A stretch of DNA of 39,998 nucleotides from Deltaproteobacteria bacterium (GTDB taxonomy: Bacteria; Desulfobacterota; Desulfuromonadia; Geobacterales; Pseudopelobacteraceae): positions 1 to 39,998 of the forward strand of contig JAJXUW010000006.1 of NCBI GenBank assembly GCA_021782545.1, written 5' to 3'. The notes under the pieces were generated by a model. That model searched no databases and was not told the DNA's origin. It saw only the letters and a program-made list of their open reading frames with translations. A program made the position numbers and the translations under genes. Numbering within the stretch: position 1 is the first letter of the stretch; each line of letters begins with the position of its first letter. Positions 8,502 through 16,701 of the stretch are shown piece by piece.

Positions 8502-9476
8502 TTAGCGGGTGAGCCAGCGGGCAACATCCTTGGCATGATAGGTGATGATCAGGTCTGCCCCGGCCCGCTTGAAACCGAGCATGGTCTCCATCACCACCCG
8601 CTCCTCGTCGATCCAGTCGTTGGCCGCTGCGGCCTTGATCATGCTGTACTCGCCGGAGACATTGTAGACCGCCAGCGGCAGGGCGAATTCGTTGCGCAGG
8701 TCGCGCAGAATATCCAGGTACGGCAGGCCCGGCTTGACCATGATGATGTCGGCCCCCTCTTCAATGTCGGCCTGGGCCTCCCGCAGCGCCTCAAGCCGGT
8801 TGGCCGGGTCCATCTGATAGGAGCGGCGGTCACCGAACTGGGGGGTGGACTCGGCCGCCTCGCGGAACGGTCCGTAGTAGCCGGAGGCGTATTTGACGGC
8901 GTAGCTCATGACCGGGATATGGGCAAAACCGTTGTTGTCCAGTATGTCGCGGATCGCCCCCACCCGGCCGTCCATCATGTCGGACGGTGCCACCATGTCG
9001 GCCCCGGCCTGGGCGTGGGAGAGGGCCTCCTGGGCCAAAAGCTCCACCGTGGCATCGTTGTCCACGTCGCCGTCCCTGATGATGCCGCAATGGCCGTGGT
9101 CGGTATACTCGCACAGGCAGACGTCGGTGATCACCGCCAGAGCGGGCACTTCGCGTTTGATGGCCCTGATCGTCTCTTGGATGATGCCGTGTTCGGCGTA
9201 GGCATCGCTGCCCACCGCATCCTTGGTCTCGGGGATGCCAAACAGGATCACGGCCGGGATACCGAGGCCCTGCACTTCCTTGGCCTCGGCCACGATATGC
9301 TCGATGGACTGCTGGTAGATGCCCGGCATGGAGGTTACTTCTTTTTTGATGCCGGTGCCGAAGGCGGAAAACATGGGGTAGATCAGGTCATTGACCGAAA
9401 GGGCGGTCTCGCGCACCATTCGGCGGAATAGCTCTTTGCCGCGTATCCGGCGGCCTCGATGAGCAGGTAACAACAT
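8502..9476 (-). CDS. hemB: Porphobilinogen synthase (delta-aminolevulinic acid dehydratase)
   Basis: The 324-residue enzyme condenses two 5-aminolevulinate molecules to porphobilinogen, the first common step of tetrapyrrole (heme, siroheme, cobalamin) synthesis in the cytosol. The two Schiff-base lysines are K195 (SYAVKYAS) and K248 (MVKPG). The metal motif [14 protein letters not shown] supplies C120, C122 and C130, so this is a zinc-type enzyme rather than the magnesium-only type. Length is typical. ATG 9476 follows AGGAGA. It diverges from the OmpA gene. Heme demand is expected to be high in an organism using many c-type cytochromes. Confidence 0.97.
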   Translation of the reverse strand: MLLPAHRGRRIRGKELFRRMVRETALSVNDLIYPMFSAFGTGIKKEVTSMPGIYQQSIEHIVAEAKEVQGLGIPAVILFGIPETKDAVGSDAYAEHGIIQETIRAIKREVPALAVITDVCLCEYTDHGHCGIIRDGDVDNDATVELLAQEALSHAQAGADMVAPSDMMDGRVGAIRDILDNNGFAHIPVMSYAVKYASGYYGPFREAAESTPQFGDRRSYQMDPANRLEALREAQADIEEGADIIMVKPGLPYLDILRDLRNEFALPLAVYNVSGEYSMIKAAAANDWIDEERVVMETMLGFKRAGADLIITYHAKDVARWLTR

Positions 9477-9519
9477 GATTCGTGATTCTCCTGTCGGATG
9501 ATTGTCCAGCCTTTTGTGT

Positions 9520-9548
9520 ATAGTACCTGCGTCGTTGCGTCATTGCAA
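9520..9548 (-). promoter_or_regulatory. Candidate hemB promoter
   Basis: Read on the minus strand: TTGCAA (9543-9548), a 17-base spacer, TACTAT (9520-9525), 44 bases before the hemB start. The -35 overlaps the left arm of the palindrome at 9546-9564. Confidence 0.4.
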
Positions 9549-9564
9549 GTGGCGTAACCACTTG
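9546..9564. promoter_or_regulatory. Palindromic candidate operator between hemB and the OmpA gene
   Basis: CAAGTGG-CGTAA-CCACTTG is a perfect 7-base inverted repeat with a 5-base centre. Its left arm covers the last three bases of the candidate hemB -35, and its right arm covers the first three bases of TTGACA (9562-9567), the candidate -35 of the OmpA gene. This symmetric placement is what a shared dimeric regulator site would show. No regulator is encoded alongside. Confidence 0.45.
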
Positions 9565-9593
9565 ACAGGCGGCGAAATAGTGCTACTTAGATT
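9562..9593 (+). promoter_or_regulatory. Candidate promoter of the OmpA-family gene
   Basis: A perfect -35 TTGACA at 9562-9567. The -10 is unclear: TACTTA (9584-9589, spacer 16) or TAGATT (9588-9593, spacer 20). The weak -10 would fit a promoter needing activation. Confidence 0.35.
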
Positions 9594-9667
9594 AGTAAAT
9601 GGAATGGTTAGCCGTATGGCGAGGGGAATGCTACCCTTTGAACCAGATTGAAAGGAGGAAAAAAGTG

Positions 9668-10855
9668 ATGATTAAAAGATTGGCAGGGATTGCGGCTTGT
9701 GTCGTCATATTGCAGGCCGCGGTAGCATCGGCAGAGAACAGGGCCGATACGTTCACGATCGCTCCTTATGCGGGGGGGTACACCTTCCAGGGGAACCAGC
9801 ATGCCGATACCGCACCGGTCATGGGTATCCGTTTGGGTTACAACCTGACAGACAACTGGGCACTGGAAGGGGTTGTCGATTACCTGAAGGCCGACCGCAC
9901 GAATGCACCACGTCTTAGAATGCTGCGCTATGGCGGCGACCTCTTGTACAACTTCATGCCTGCAAGCAGCTTGGTACCGTATCTGGCTGCCGGTGTTGGC
10001 GGAGCCACCTTCGACAATAGCGCCAGCAAGGTCATCTTTAACTACGGTGGCGGCCTGAAGTGGTTCATGACCGATAATGTCGCCCTGCGGGCAGATGTGC
10101 GCGGGCTCAACTACAGTTTCGACCGGGTCTATACCAACGTCGAGTATACCCTGGGGCTGCACATTGCGGTGGGTGCCCCCAAGCCGGCACCTAAGCCGAT
10201 TGAGCCTCCCCCTGCTCCGGTCGAACAGCCCAAGGCGGCAGCTCCCACGGCCGGGCTGAATGCCGACCCGGCTTCGGTTGAAAAAGGCAGGTCCGCTACC
10301 TTGACTTGGGATTCGCAGCATGCCTCGAACTGTGACATCCAGCCCGGTGTTGGCCCGGTTGCCGTGAAGGGAAGCGTTCAGGTCGTCCCGACGGATGACA
10401 CGACCTATACCTTGACCTGTAAAGGTGAGGGGGGAACTGTCACCAGTGCGGCCAAGGTCTGCATTACCGAGCCTCCGGCCAAGGAGGAAAAGGCTATTGC
10501 GGCTGGCACTCGGCTGACCTTGCACGTTCAGTTTGATACCGGCAAGTCGGTTATTAAACGGCAGTACTACAATGAACTCAAGGTGGTTGGCGATGGCCTG
10601 AACGAACACAAAGAGCTTAAAGGCACGATTGAAGGCTATACCGATAATGTTGGGAATGCCAAATACAACCAGCGGCTTTCCCAGCGCCGTGCTCAGGCCG
10701 TGCGCGATTACATCGTGAAGCATTTCAAGGTTGATGCTAAGCGTCTGGTCGCCCGGGGCTATGGTGAGTCCCATCCGATTGCCGATAACGCCACGGCTGC
10801 GGGACGTGCTCAGAACCGCCGTGTAGAGGCGGTATTTGAAGAGATTTCCAAGTGA
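9668..10855 (+). CDS. OmpA-family outer membrane protein with Ig-like linker domain
   Basis: The 395-residue precursor has a signal peptide (cleavage after VASA, about residue 22). An 8-stranded beta-barrel domain follows (about 25-170), then a Pro/Ala linker and an Ig-like domain with two Cys and repeated Thr/Tyr strands (about 197-270). The C-terminal OmpA/MotB peptidoglycan-binding domain has GYTDNVG and RRAQAVRDYI, NRRVE motifs. It anchors the outer membrane to the cell wall. ATG 9668 was chosen (GGAGG nine bases upstream), although an adjacent in-frame GTG at 9665 is possible; the upstream frame from 9599 breaks the signal peptide. After its TGA, a second frame continues with a Lys/Ala/Pro-rich tail (see findings). 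Confidence 0.9.
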   Translation: MIKRLAGIAACVVILQAAVASAENRADTFTIAPYAGGYTFQGNQHADTAPVMGIRLGYNLTDNWALEGVVDYLKADRTNAPRLRMLRYGGDLLYNFMPASSLVPYLAAGVGGATFDNSASKVIFNYGGGLKWFMTDNVALRADVRGLNYSFDRVYTNVEYTLGLHIAVGAPKPAPKPIEPPPAPVEQPKAAAPTAGLNADPASVEKGRSATLTWDSQHASNCDIQPGVGPVAVKGSVQVVPTDDTTYTLTCKGEGGTVTSAAKVCITEPPAKEEKAIAAGTRLTLHVQFDTGKSVIKRQYYNELKVVGDGLNEHKELKGTIEGYTDNVGNAKYNQRLSQRRAQAVRDYIVKHFKVDAKRLVARGYGESHPIADNATAAGRAQNRRVEAVFEEISK

Positions 10856-10953
10856 TTGTTGTAAAAGCGCCGGCTCCGGCCAAGAAGGCGGTAAAAAAGC
10901 CGGCCAGGAAAAGGTGATTAAGAAGTAAAAACGATAGTGGTCGGGTAGCATGC

Positions 10954-10987
10954 GAAAGCCCCGGTTTCTTGCGGAACCGGGGCTTTC
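10954..10987. terminator. Rho-independent terminator between the OmpA and YtxH genes
   Basis: A perfect 13-base stem GAAAGCCCCGGTT / AACCGGGGCTTTC, extendable through a G-U pair, with a tight loop. It sits between converging genes and probably ends both transcripts. Confidence 0.8.
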
Positions 10988-11018
10988 GTGCGTCTGGCAG
11001 GTTGCAGAAGGGACGGCG

Positions 11019-11267
11019 TTAGATCCAGGCGTCGCCGCCGTCGTACTGCAGGTCTTCGCCCTTGCCTTTCGGGGCCATGCGAAAGCGGGCCTCTTTGGCG
11101 TATTTTTTTAGACGTCCGCTGGCGTCTTCTTGCATATCGGCCAGTTTACGGCGGGTTTCGCTGCCTGGTGCCGGTGCCAGCAACAACGCGGCAACCGCTC
11201 CCAGGAGTGCGCCGGAGGCAAAGGCCAAGATAGCAGTTGTAGCGGCATTTTCAGATGAACGGGACAT
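11019..11267 (-). CDS. YtxH-type small membrane-anchored protein
   Basis: An 82-residue protein with one Gly/Ala-rich membrane segment (about 11-31, GALLGAVAALLLAPAPG) followed by the LLxAPxxGxETRRKLAD signature of the YtxH/GvpP-like family and a basic helix. Function is unknown; relatives are stress-linked or membrane-organising. ATG 11267 follows AAGGAGG closely. It lies 85 bases after the glutamate dehydrogenase on the same strand and is probably co-transcribed with it. A clear paralogue is encoded at 17104. Confidence 0.75.
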   Translation of the reverse strand: MSRSSENAATTAILAFASGALLGAVAALLLAPAPGSETRRKLADMQEDASGRLKKYAKEARFRMAPKGKGEDLQYDGGDAWI

Positions 11268-11352
11268 GTCATGCCTCCTTTGTTCGGACAATTTCACTAC
11301 TGCTTCTAACACAGGTGCGTTGCTTAGCAAAAGTAAAAACTGTCTTGTCTTG

Positions 11353-14325
11353 TCAGCTGATGCGGGCCAGGTGACGCCGCACCATTTCTTCGAAATCGGC
11401 ATCGCGGTTGCCGCTGTAGATCAGCGATGCGCCGATCTCTGCTGCCAGTATGGCCGCCTGATATTTGGGAGGCAGTCTGTTGAGGCGTCGCCTGAAGCGC
11501 GGCTCCTCCCGCAGCAGGGCCGGTAGGTGGCGCAGCAGGGCGTCCCGGAAAGGTGGCTTTCGGCAGAGTCGGGGGCGTTCGCTGAAGAATTGGAACAGAC
11601 GGCTGTAGTAGCTGTTGATGTTCTGGCTGATCTGGCTGGAAATCTCGGTATAGGGCTGACTGCCGCCATATTCCTGCCAGCGTTGCAGGATCAGGCGCGC
11701 CTCGTCAGCGGCCCGTTTGTGCAAAATGGCGAGTACGTTGTCCACGTACTGTTCCTTCACGGCCTGGAACTCCTGCTCCGTCATGAGCAGGTTGGCGATG
11801 ATCTCGTAGGATGACGAGATCACGCCGCACTTGTTGGCGGAGGCATCCCGCATGATGATGCAGCCGGCCTTCTGCAAGGCAAGCCGGGCCTGCGGCGTGA
11901 TGAAGGAGTTGGCCCCTTCTACGATGACCGGTGCTGACGGCCTGCCGTCCGGCAGCAGGAAGTCCTGCCAGTTGGTGTCGTCGATCGTCTCAGGCCGGCC
12001 GCCTGCTGGTATGAACAGGTCGGCCTCAACCTTGAACACCAGTGCGGAATACTCGCGGTGGAAATCGTCCAGATGGACCCACTGTTCCAGCAGCGTGCCA
12101 TCGTTTTGGCGTTCCACCCGGCGATGCAGTTCTTTGAGGCCGTCCATTCGCTGGCCGCTGCGCAAGAGGAGCATGCCGCCGGGGCCGAGGCGGTCCGGGT
12201 CAAAGCCGTCCAGGTCGTGCCGCAGGGTGATACGTTGCAGCTCTGTCCGGTCGAGTCCTGCAGGATCGAAGGCGGCTGCCGTGCCGTCCAGCACCAGGGG
12301 TATCCGTGCCTGGGGACAATGTTCAAGTAGCAGCCGCAGGCAGTTGCCGGCCACGTCGCCACCGGGGCCGCCGGTCAGCTTGATGCTGAACGGGTCACGG
12401 TGGATATCGATCCCCCGGTCTGCCATCACAACCTCGGCAAAGGTCATTACGCCGGTGGAGGTGACTCCGTACTGTTTGTGGTTGATGCCGAACCGTTTGC
12501 TGGAGATGATCCCCACCCCCAGCAGGTAGCCGCGCCGCTTGGACAGGTCGGCCAACGCCTCGACCATCGCGTCGTGCATGTTTTCGTCAGGCCCCAGTTC
12601 GATCGGTTCATCGTCGCCGTAGTAGTCCACCACGCGGTGGTCCCTGGCCTGGCCCTGGTCGGTAATGAAGATATCCAGAAAGGCGTTGGCGATGCTGTAC
12701 TGCAGCTTGTACAGGCGACAGGTCTCGGCGTCATGACTGGACTCATCAAGGCCGGTGGCATCAAGCACCGCGACCAGTTTTGATCCGCCCTCATAAATGT
12801 CCTTGTTTTTAAGATGCTGGGTGTGGGCCAGGACATAGGCCTCACGCAGCAGCGTGCTGGCTGTGGTGACGACGTCGTCCTGGCTGCGTGCGATTACGGT
12901 GCGCCAACCGCCCCGGGCGATATCTGAAAAACCGATGTGGTAACCGTGGCCGTAGCGGCTGAAAAAGAAGCTGACACGGAACGGGGAGGCCTCTGGCAGG
13001 TCGGCGGTGAATTCGCTGCCGAGTGCCCCCAGGTAGGATGGATCGAGGCGGAACGCCAAGGCCTGTTTCTCGGTTACGAAGAAGTCCGTCTTGACGGTAT
13101 GGGTGATCAACAACAGGCAACAGTGGTAGACGGTGCGGCGGATATCGTCAAGCCAGCGGTGGCCGGTATTGTAATCCTGCACAGTCCTGGCGGTCTCAGC
13201 CAGGGCCTGCTCATAGGCATGGCGGTCGGGCTGGGCGGGGTCAAAGCGCAGGCGGAACAGATGCACCAGTTGCAGTGTCATGTCGGGGTGGTTGTGGAAG
13301 GCGCTCTGGACCTCATCGAATCCAAAGCGGTCCGGGCAGTTGTGTGCCAGGTTCGTATGGCAGAAGGTCACGAAGGCGTTTACCAGGCTGGCATCGTCAC
13401 CCGGCAGTACGCCGCTGGTCACCCACTCGCGGTAGCTGTAACCAGTGTTGGTCAGAATCTGCGTATTGCAGAGCTCACGCTCCATCCGGCGCACCAGTTC
13501 CGAATCGCTGCTCAGTGACCGTCCTTCGCGGTGGCGGAGATAGAAGGTGCCCAGAAAATAGGGGTGCACCCCGTTGGAGATGGTCTGGCAGTAGGCCCGG
13601 CGGATGCCGATATCGAGACGGTTGAATACCTCGATCAACTGCAGCAGAAAATCCTCTTGGGGTGGGTTGCCCACGGCAAACAAGAGCCGTGTCTCCTGCT
13701 GCCCCTCCCGTTCAACATCACGCAGATCCAGGTAGGTGCCCCCGCTGTCGCTGCTCTGGGCCAACAGCCAGAGCGACCATGCGATGCGTGTGGGTGGAGA
13801 CAGGGCGATGCAGGCAGGATTGTTCTGCCAGAGTATGGAGAGCAGCCGCAGGCTGCGTTGTCGATCGAAGGACGGTGCAATGGCCCGCATCTCGCGCATG
13901 ATCGCCCGCTGATGCCTTGCCGGAATCTCGGGCCTAAGGCTGCGGTCGATAGTAGCATGGGGGCGTCGGTCGAACTCGAATCGCTGCACCTCCAGTTCGT
14001 GGGGCATGCCGGGCATGGTCCCGTTGGAGTGGGAAAACATGGCATACGAGATCTGTTCGACCTTGATCCTGCGTAACGTCTCATACAGGGAACCGGGTTG
14101 GTCCACGCAGGCCATAATCAGGGTCCGGTCCAGGTCGGTGAGTACCAGGTGGCGGTTGCAGCGCAGGGAGCCGAGCTCGCGGGCAAGCAGGCCCAGTGCT
14201 TCCGGTTCATCGGCCATGGCCTCGAAGAAGTAGGGCGACATGTGTGTTTCGAGCCATTGTGCGTTGGCCAGCGCGTGCGCTGCATGGGTGGTGCGGTTGC
14301 GTTGGATGGTGCGCATGAGCTGCAT
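11353..14325 (-). CDS. Large-type NAD-dependent glutamate dehydrogenase (115-kDa class)
   Basis: The 990-residue protein matches the large NAD-GDH family. An N-terminal regulatory half of about 400 residues contains ACT-like segments. The catalytic half has ARGGWR near residue 474, the active-site Lys-rich stretch EGGSK at 512-516, and the nucleotide-binding GGPGGDVAGN at 652-661. The C-terminal helical part begins after PVIVEGANSFIT. It oxidises L-glutamate to 2-oxoglutarate and ammonium, feeding the TCA cycle in amino-acid catabolism. The length suits the 115-kDa rather than the 180-kDa class. ATG 14325 follows AAGGGGGA; a second ATG three codons on is possible. Specificity for glutamate over another amino acid is family inference. 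Confidence 0.85.
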   Translation of the reverse strand: MQLMRTIQRNRTTHAAHALANAQWLETHMSPYFFEAMADEPEALGLLARELGSLRCNRHLVLTDLDRTLIMACVDQPGSLYETLRRIKVEQISYAMFSHSNGTMPGMPHELEVQRFEFDRRPHATIDRSLRPEIPARHQRAIMREMRAIAPSFDRQRSLRLLSILWQNNPACIALSPPTRIAWSLWLLAQSSDSGGTYLDLRDVEREGQQETRLLFAVGNPPQEDFLLQLIEVFNRLDIGIRRAYCQTISNGVHPYFLGTFYLRHREGRSLSSDSELVRRMERELCNTQILTNTGYSYREWVTSGVLPGDDASLVNAFVTFCHTNLAHNCPDRFGFDEVQSAFHNHPDMTLQLVHLFRLRFDPAQPDRHAYEQALAETARTVQDYNTGHRWLDDIRRTVYHCCLLLITHTVKTDFFVTEKQALAFRLDPSYLGALGSEFTADLPEASPFRVSFFFSRYGHGYHIGFSDIARGGWRTVIARSQDDVVTTASTLLREAYVLAHTQHLKNKDIYEGGSKLVAVLDATGLDESSHDAETCRLYKLQYSIANAFLDIFITDQGQARDHRVVDYYGDDEPIELGPDENMHDAMVEALADLSKRRGYLLGVGIISSKRFGINHKQYGVTSTGVMTFAEVVMADRGIDIHRDPFSIKLTGGPGGDVAGNCLRLLLEHCPQARIPLVLDGTAAAFDPAGLDRTELQRITLRHDLDGFDPDRLGPGGMLLLRSGQRMDGLKELHRRVERQNDGTLLEQWVHLDDFHREYSALVFKVEADLFIPAGGRPETIDDTNWQDFLLPDGRPSAPVIVEGANSFITPQARLALQKAGCIIMRDASANKCGVISSSYEIIANLLMTEQEFQAVKEQYVDNVLAILHKRAADEARLILQRWQEYGGSQPYTEISSQISQNINSYYSRLFQFFSERPRLCRKPPFRDALLRHLPALLREEPRFRRRLNRLPPKYQAAILAAEIGASLIYSGNRDADFEEMVRRHLARIS

Positions 14326-14362
14326 ACGGTCCCCCTTGGGAGGCGGTCAGGTTGCCGATGCC

Positions 14363-14390
14363 AGTATACCCGGAAAGTTGGCGCTGGCAA
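14363..14390 (-). promoter_or_regulatory. Candidate promoter of the glutamate dehydrogenase gene
   Basis: On the minus strand: TTGCCA (14385-14390), a 16-base spacer, TATACT (14363-14368). The same hexamers and spacing recur upstream of the heme sensor at 35857-35884. Confidence 0.55.
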
Positions 14391-14407
14391 GATCGGGAAC
14401 AGCGTCC

Positions 14408-14437
14408 TTGACCCTGTCTGGCGCCCGTGTGTATACT
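14408..14437 (+). promoter_or_regulatory. Candidate promoter of the crotonase-cobO operon
   Basis: TTGACC (14408-14413), an 18-base spacer and TATACT (14432-14437), each hexamer one base from consensus. It diverges from the glutamate dehydrogenase promoter. Confidence 0.6.
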
Positions 14438-14454
14438 CGTTCTCGCTGAGAACG
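14438..14454. promoter_or_regulatory. Inverted repeat at the crotonase-cobO transcription start
   Basis: CGTTCTC-GCT-GAGAACG is a perfect 7-base inverted repeat that begins right after the -10 box and covers the expected transcription start. A repressor bound here would block initiation. It lies too far upstream of the gene and is too short to be a terminator. Confidence 0.5.
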
Positions 14455-14470
14455 CAGAGGAGAACCGAGG

Positions 14471-15235
14471 ATGCCAGAAAGAGCCTGCAGAATAGAGATG
14501 GAAGGGACGGTTGTCCGGTTACGACTGCCCGGTGGCGACCAGATTTTCCGCCGTGCCTTTATGGAATTGCTGCGCAAGCAGTTGGATGGCCTTGCCGAGA
14601 AAGATGCCGTACGGGGTGTGTTGGTCTGTGGTCAGGGGGGGCAGTTCTGTCGTGTTGCGCCCGATGCCCCCAAGACGCCGCCGGAGGCCGCAGGTCTGTC
14701 TGCCTTCGGGCAGGAGGTATTGTTTGCCCTGGAGTCGCTTGGCAAACCGGTGGTGGCGGCGCTTTCCGGCGAGGTTACCGGGTTGGGGCTGGAGTTGGCC
14801 TTGGCCTGTTCCTTTGTGCTGGCCGATCGATCGGCCCGTTTCGGTTTCCCGGAGATCAGCCAGGGGTGTCTGCCCGCCTTTGGCGGCACCCAGCGGCTTG
14901 CCCGCTTGGTGGGGCGTTCCGTGGCCAAGCAGCTCTTGTTCAGCGGCGAGCTTATTTCTGCCGATGAGGCGTTGCGGGTGCGTCTGGTCAACCGTATCTA
15001 TGACCACGATACACTTGAACAGGCGGCGCTGGATCTTGTGCAGCGGATCTGTAGCCGATCCCCCTTGGCATTGCGGGTCGGCGCCGAGGTGGTGGACGCC
15101 GGCTACGACATCGACCTCAAGACCGCCTGTCTGTTGGAACGGGATGCCTTTGCGCTCTGCTTCGCCTCTCACGATCAGAAAGAGGGTATGGACTCGTTTC
15201 TGGAGAAGCGGGAGCCCCAGTTTACGGGGACCTGA
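14471..15235 (+). CDS. Enoyl-CoA hydratase/isomerase (crotonase) with both catalytic glutamates
   Basis: The 254-residue crotonase-fold protein keeps both hydratase acids: E108 in LELALAC and E128 in FGFPEISQG, followed by GGTQRLARLVG. The usual AGAD-type oxyanion-hole motif near residue 60 is altered (FCRVAPD), so activity may be unusual. Enoyl-CoA hydration in fatty-acid or aromatic-acid degradation is the family role. ATG 14471 follows GAGGAGA by eight bases. It ends three bases before cobO and is the first gene of a crotonase-cobO-crotonase operon. Confidence 0.8.
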   Translation: MPERACRIEMEGTVVRLRLPGGDQIFRRAFMELLRKQLDGLAEKDAVRGVLVCGQGGQFCRVAPDAPKTPPEAAGLSAFGQEVLFALESLGKPVVAALSGEVTGLGLELALACSFVLADRSARFGFPEISQGCLPAFGGTQRLARLVGRSVAKQLLFSGELISADEALRVRLVNRIYDHDTLEQAALDLVQRICSRSPLALRVGAEVVDAGYDIDLKTACLLERDAFALCFASHDQKEGMDSFLEKREPQFTGT

Positions 15236-15238
15236 TCG

Positions 15239-15766
15239 ATGCCGCTCAGCCAGGGCTGCGTACAGGTTTATACCGGCAACGGTAAAGGCAAGACCACGGC
15301 CGCGCTGGGACTCTGTCTGCGGGCTGTCGGCCGGGGGCTCAAGGTCTGTTTTTTCCAGTTCATCAAAGGTGGCGGACCCTATGGCGAGCAGCTGATCGCC
15401 GAGCGGCTTGCCCCGCTTTTTACTATCATCCAGACCGGCCGTCCCGGCTGGGTCAATACCTCCGACATCGCTGCCGATCGTGCGGCGGCGCAGGACGCAC
15501 TCCAGCAGGCCAGAGAGGTCATCAGCGGCGGTGACTACGATCTGGTGGTACTGGATGAACTGAACGGGGCAGTGGGCTTTGGCCTGGTGGACCTGGAGCA
15601 GGTGCTGGAACTGATCGCCTTGCGCCCGCCACGGATGGAGCTGGTCATAACCGGCCGTAATGCCCCCGAACAGGTGCTTGCCGCTGCCGATCTGGTGACT
15701 GAGATGCGCGAGATAAAACACTACTATAAGGCCGGCATACCCGCACGGATCGGTATTGAGTTGTGA
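15239..15766 (+). CDS. cobO: Cob(I)yrinic acid a,c-diamide adenosyltransferase
   Basis: The 175-residue CobA/CobO/BtuR-type protein has the P-loop GNGKGKTT (13-20), VVLDELN in the middle, and the C-terminal MREIKHYYKAGIPARIGIE signature. It transfers the adenosyl group of ATP to cob(I)alamin or corrinoid precursors in the cytosol, giving coenzyme B12. It is the middle gene of a three-gene run, three bases after one crotonase and 31 bases before another. No cobalamin riboswitch or other cob gene is visible. A link to a B12-dependent CoA mutase pathway is inference from context. Confidence 0.93.
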   Translation: MPLSQGCVQVYTGNGKGKTTAALGLCLRAVGRGLKVCFFQFIKGGGPYGEQLIAERLAPLFTIIQTGRPGWVNTSDIAADRAAAQDALQQAREVISGGDYDLVVLDELNGAVGFGLVDLEQVLELIALRPPRMELVITGRNAPEQVLAAADLVTEMREIKHYYKAGIPARIGIEL

Positions 15767-15797
15767 GGCCCACAGCAATCGAGGAGTTCCTACCCTG

Positions 15798-16535
15798 ATG
15801 CCCTACAAAAAGCTTCGCATTGAGGTCCGTAACCGGGTCGGTTACCTGCTGCTGGACAGCGGCGCCCGTTTCAATAAACTGTCGATAACCACCATTCGTG
15901 AGCTCAAACGTGCCATCGCCCAACATGAGGACGACGGAGAGGTCGGTTGCATCCTGCTTTCCGGCTGGCCCGGAGAGTCCTTTGCCGTGGGGGCCGATAT
16001 TGGCCAGATGCGTTCGTTCACCCCGTTGGAGGGTCTGCGGTTCGGCACACTTGGCCAATCGTTGTTCACGCAGATGGAGCATTGCCCCAAACCGATCGTT
16101 GGCGCCTTAAACGGCATTACCATGGGAGGCGGCTGTGATCTGGCGCTGGCCTGCGATATCCGTATCGCCAGCGATAAACTGCTGATAGCGCACCCCGGTG
16201 CACGGCTGGGGATTATCACCGGTTTTTGCGGCACCCAGAAGCTGCCCCGGCTGGTAGGTAAGAACCGGGCCCGGGAGATCTTCCTCTCCTGCGACAGTTA
16301 TGACGCCGATGAGGCATTGCGGATGGGGCTGGTTGACCGGGTGGTGGGCGGCGACCGGTACTGGTGCGAGGTGGTCGCGTTGGCTGAACGGATTGCCGCT
16401 ATGCCCGCCTGTGCCTTGGCCTGGGCCAAGCGCCTGGTGAATATGTCCGAAGATACCAAGCTCCAGAGCGGCTGTCTGGCCGAGCAAGGTGCGGCGGCAC
16501 AGTTCCCCTTCTGCGGTCCGCCTGCGGCGTCGTGA
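15798..16535 (+). CDS. Crotonase-fold protein lacking both hydratase glutamates
   Basis: The 245-residue protein has the crotonase oxyanion motifs FAVGADIGQM (62-71) and NGITMGGGCDLALACD (105-120). However, the first catalytic Glu position is D114 and the second is G134 (HPGARLG), followed by GTQKLPRLVG. Ordinary hydratase chemistry is therefore unlikely; isomerase, hydrolase, decarboxylase or C-C lyase activity on an acyl-CoA are alternatives within the superfamily. ATG 15798 follows GAGGAG; the frame is open from 15756 but that start overlaps cobO. Last gene of the crotonase-cobO operon. Confidence 0.78.
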   Translation: MPYKKLRIEVRNRVGYLLLDSGARFNKLSITTIRELKRAIAQHEDDGEVGCILLSGWPGESFAVGADIGQMRSFTPLEGLRFGTLGQSLFTQMEHCPKPIVGALNGITMGGGCDLALACDIRIASDKLLIAHPGARLGIITGFCGTQKLPRLVGKNRAREIFLSCDSYDADEALRMGLVDRVVGGDRYWCEVVALAERIAAMPACALAWAKRLVNMSEDTKLQSGCLAEQGAAAQFPFCGPPAAS

Positions 16536-16634
16536 TGCCGCGCCGCCGATTCTCCCGGTGGCCGTTTCATCGCCATGGGACGGAGAGCGGCCGTCGCAGA
16601 CCCGTCGCCCGGGCGCACAAATCGTGGCCGGTGC

Positions 16635-16662
16635 TTGCACAACCGCCAGCATCGGCTATACT
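16635..16662 (+). promoter_or_regulatory. Candidate promoter of the DUF948-YtxH pair
   Basis: TTGCAC (16635-16640), 16-base spacer, TATACT (16657-16662), 39 bases before the start of the DUF948-like gene. The -35 is weak. Confidence 0.4.
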
Positions 16663-16701
16663 GCAATGGCATTCTGATGATCGACAGAAAGGAGTGTTGC
16701 A

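Noticed and set aside
8484-9431. Plus-strand open frame of 315 codons opposite hemB
   Set aside because: It is a mirror of a certain hemB gene in high-GC DNA. The translation is Gly/His/Val-rich without domain motifs and has no ribosome-binding site.
9608-10951. Minus-strand open frame of 447 codons opposite the OmpA gene
   Set aside because: The plus strand encodes a clear OmpA-family protein with signal peptide and peptidoglycan-binding motifs. The opposite reading shows none and crosses the terminator region.
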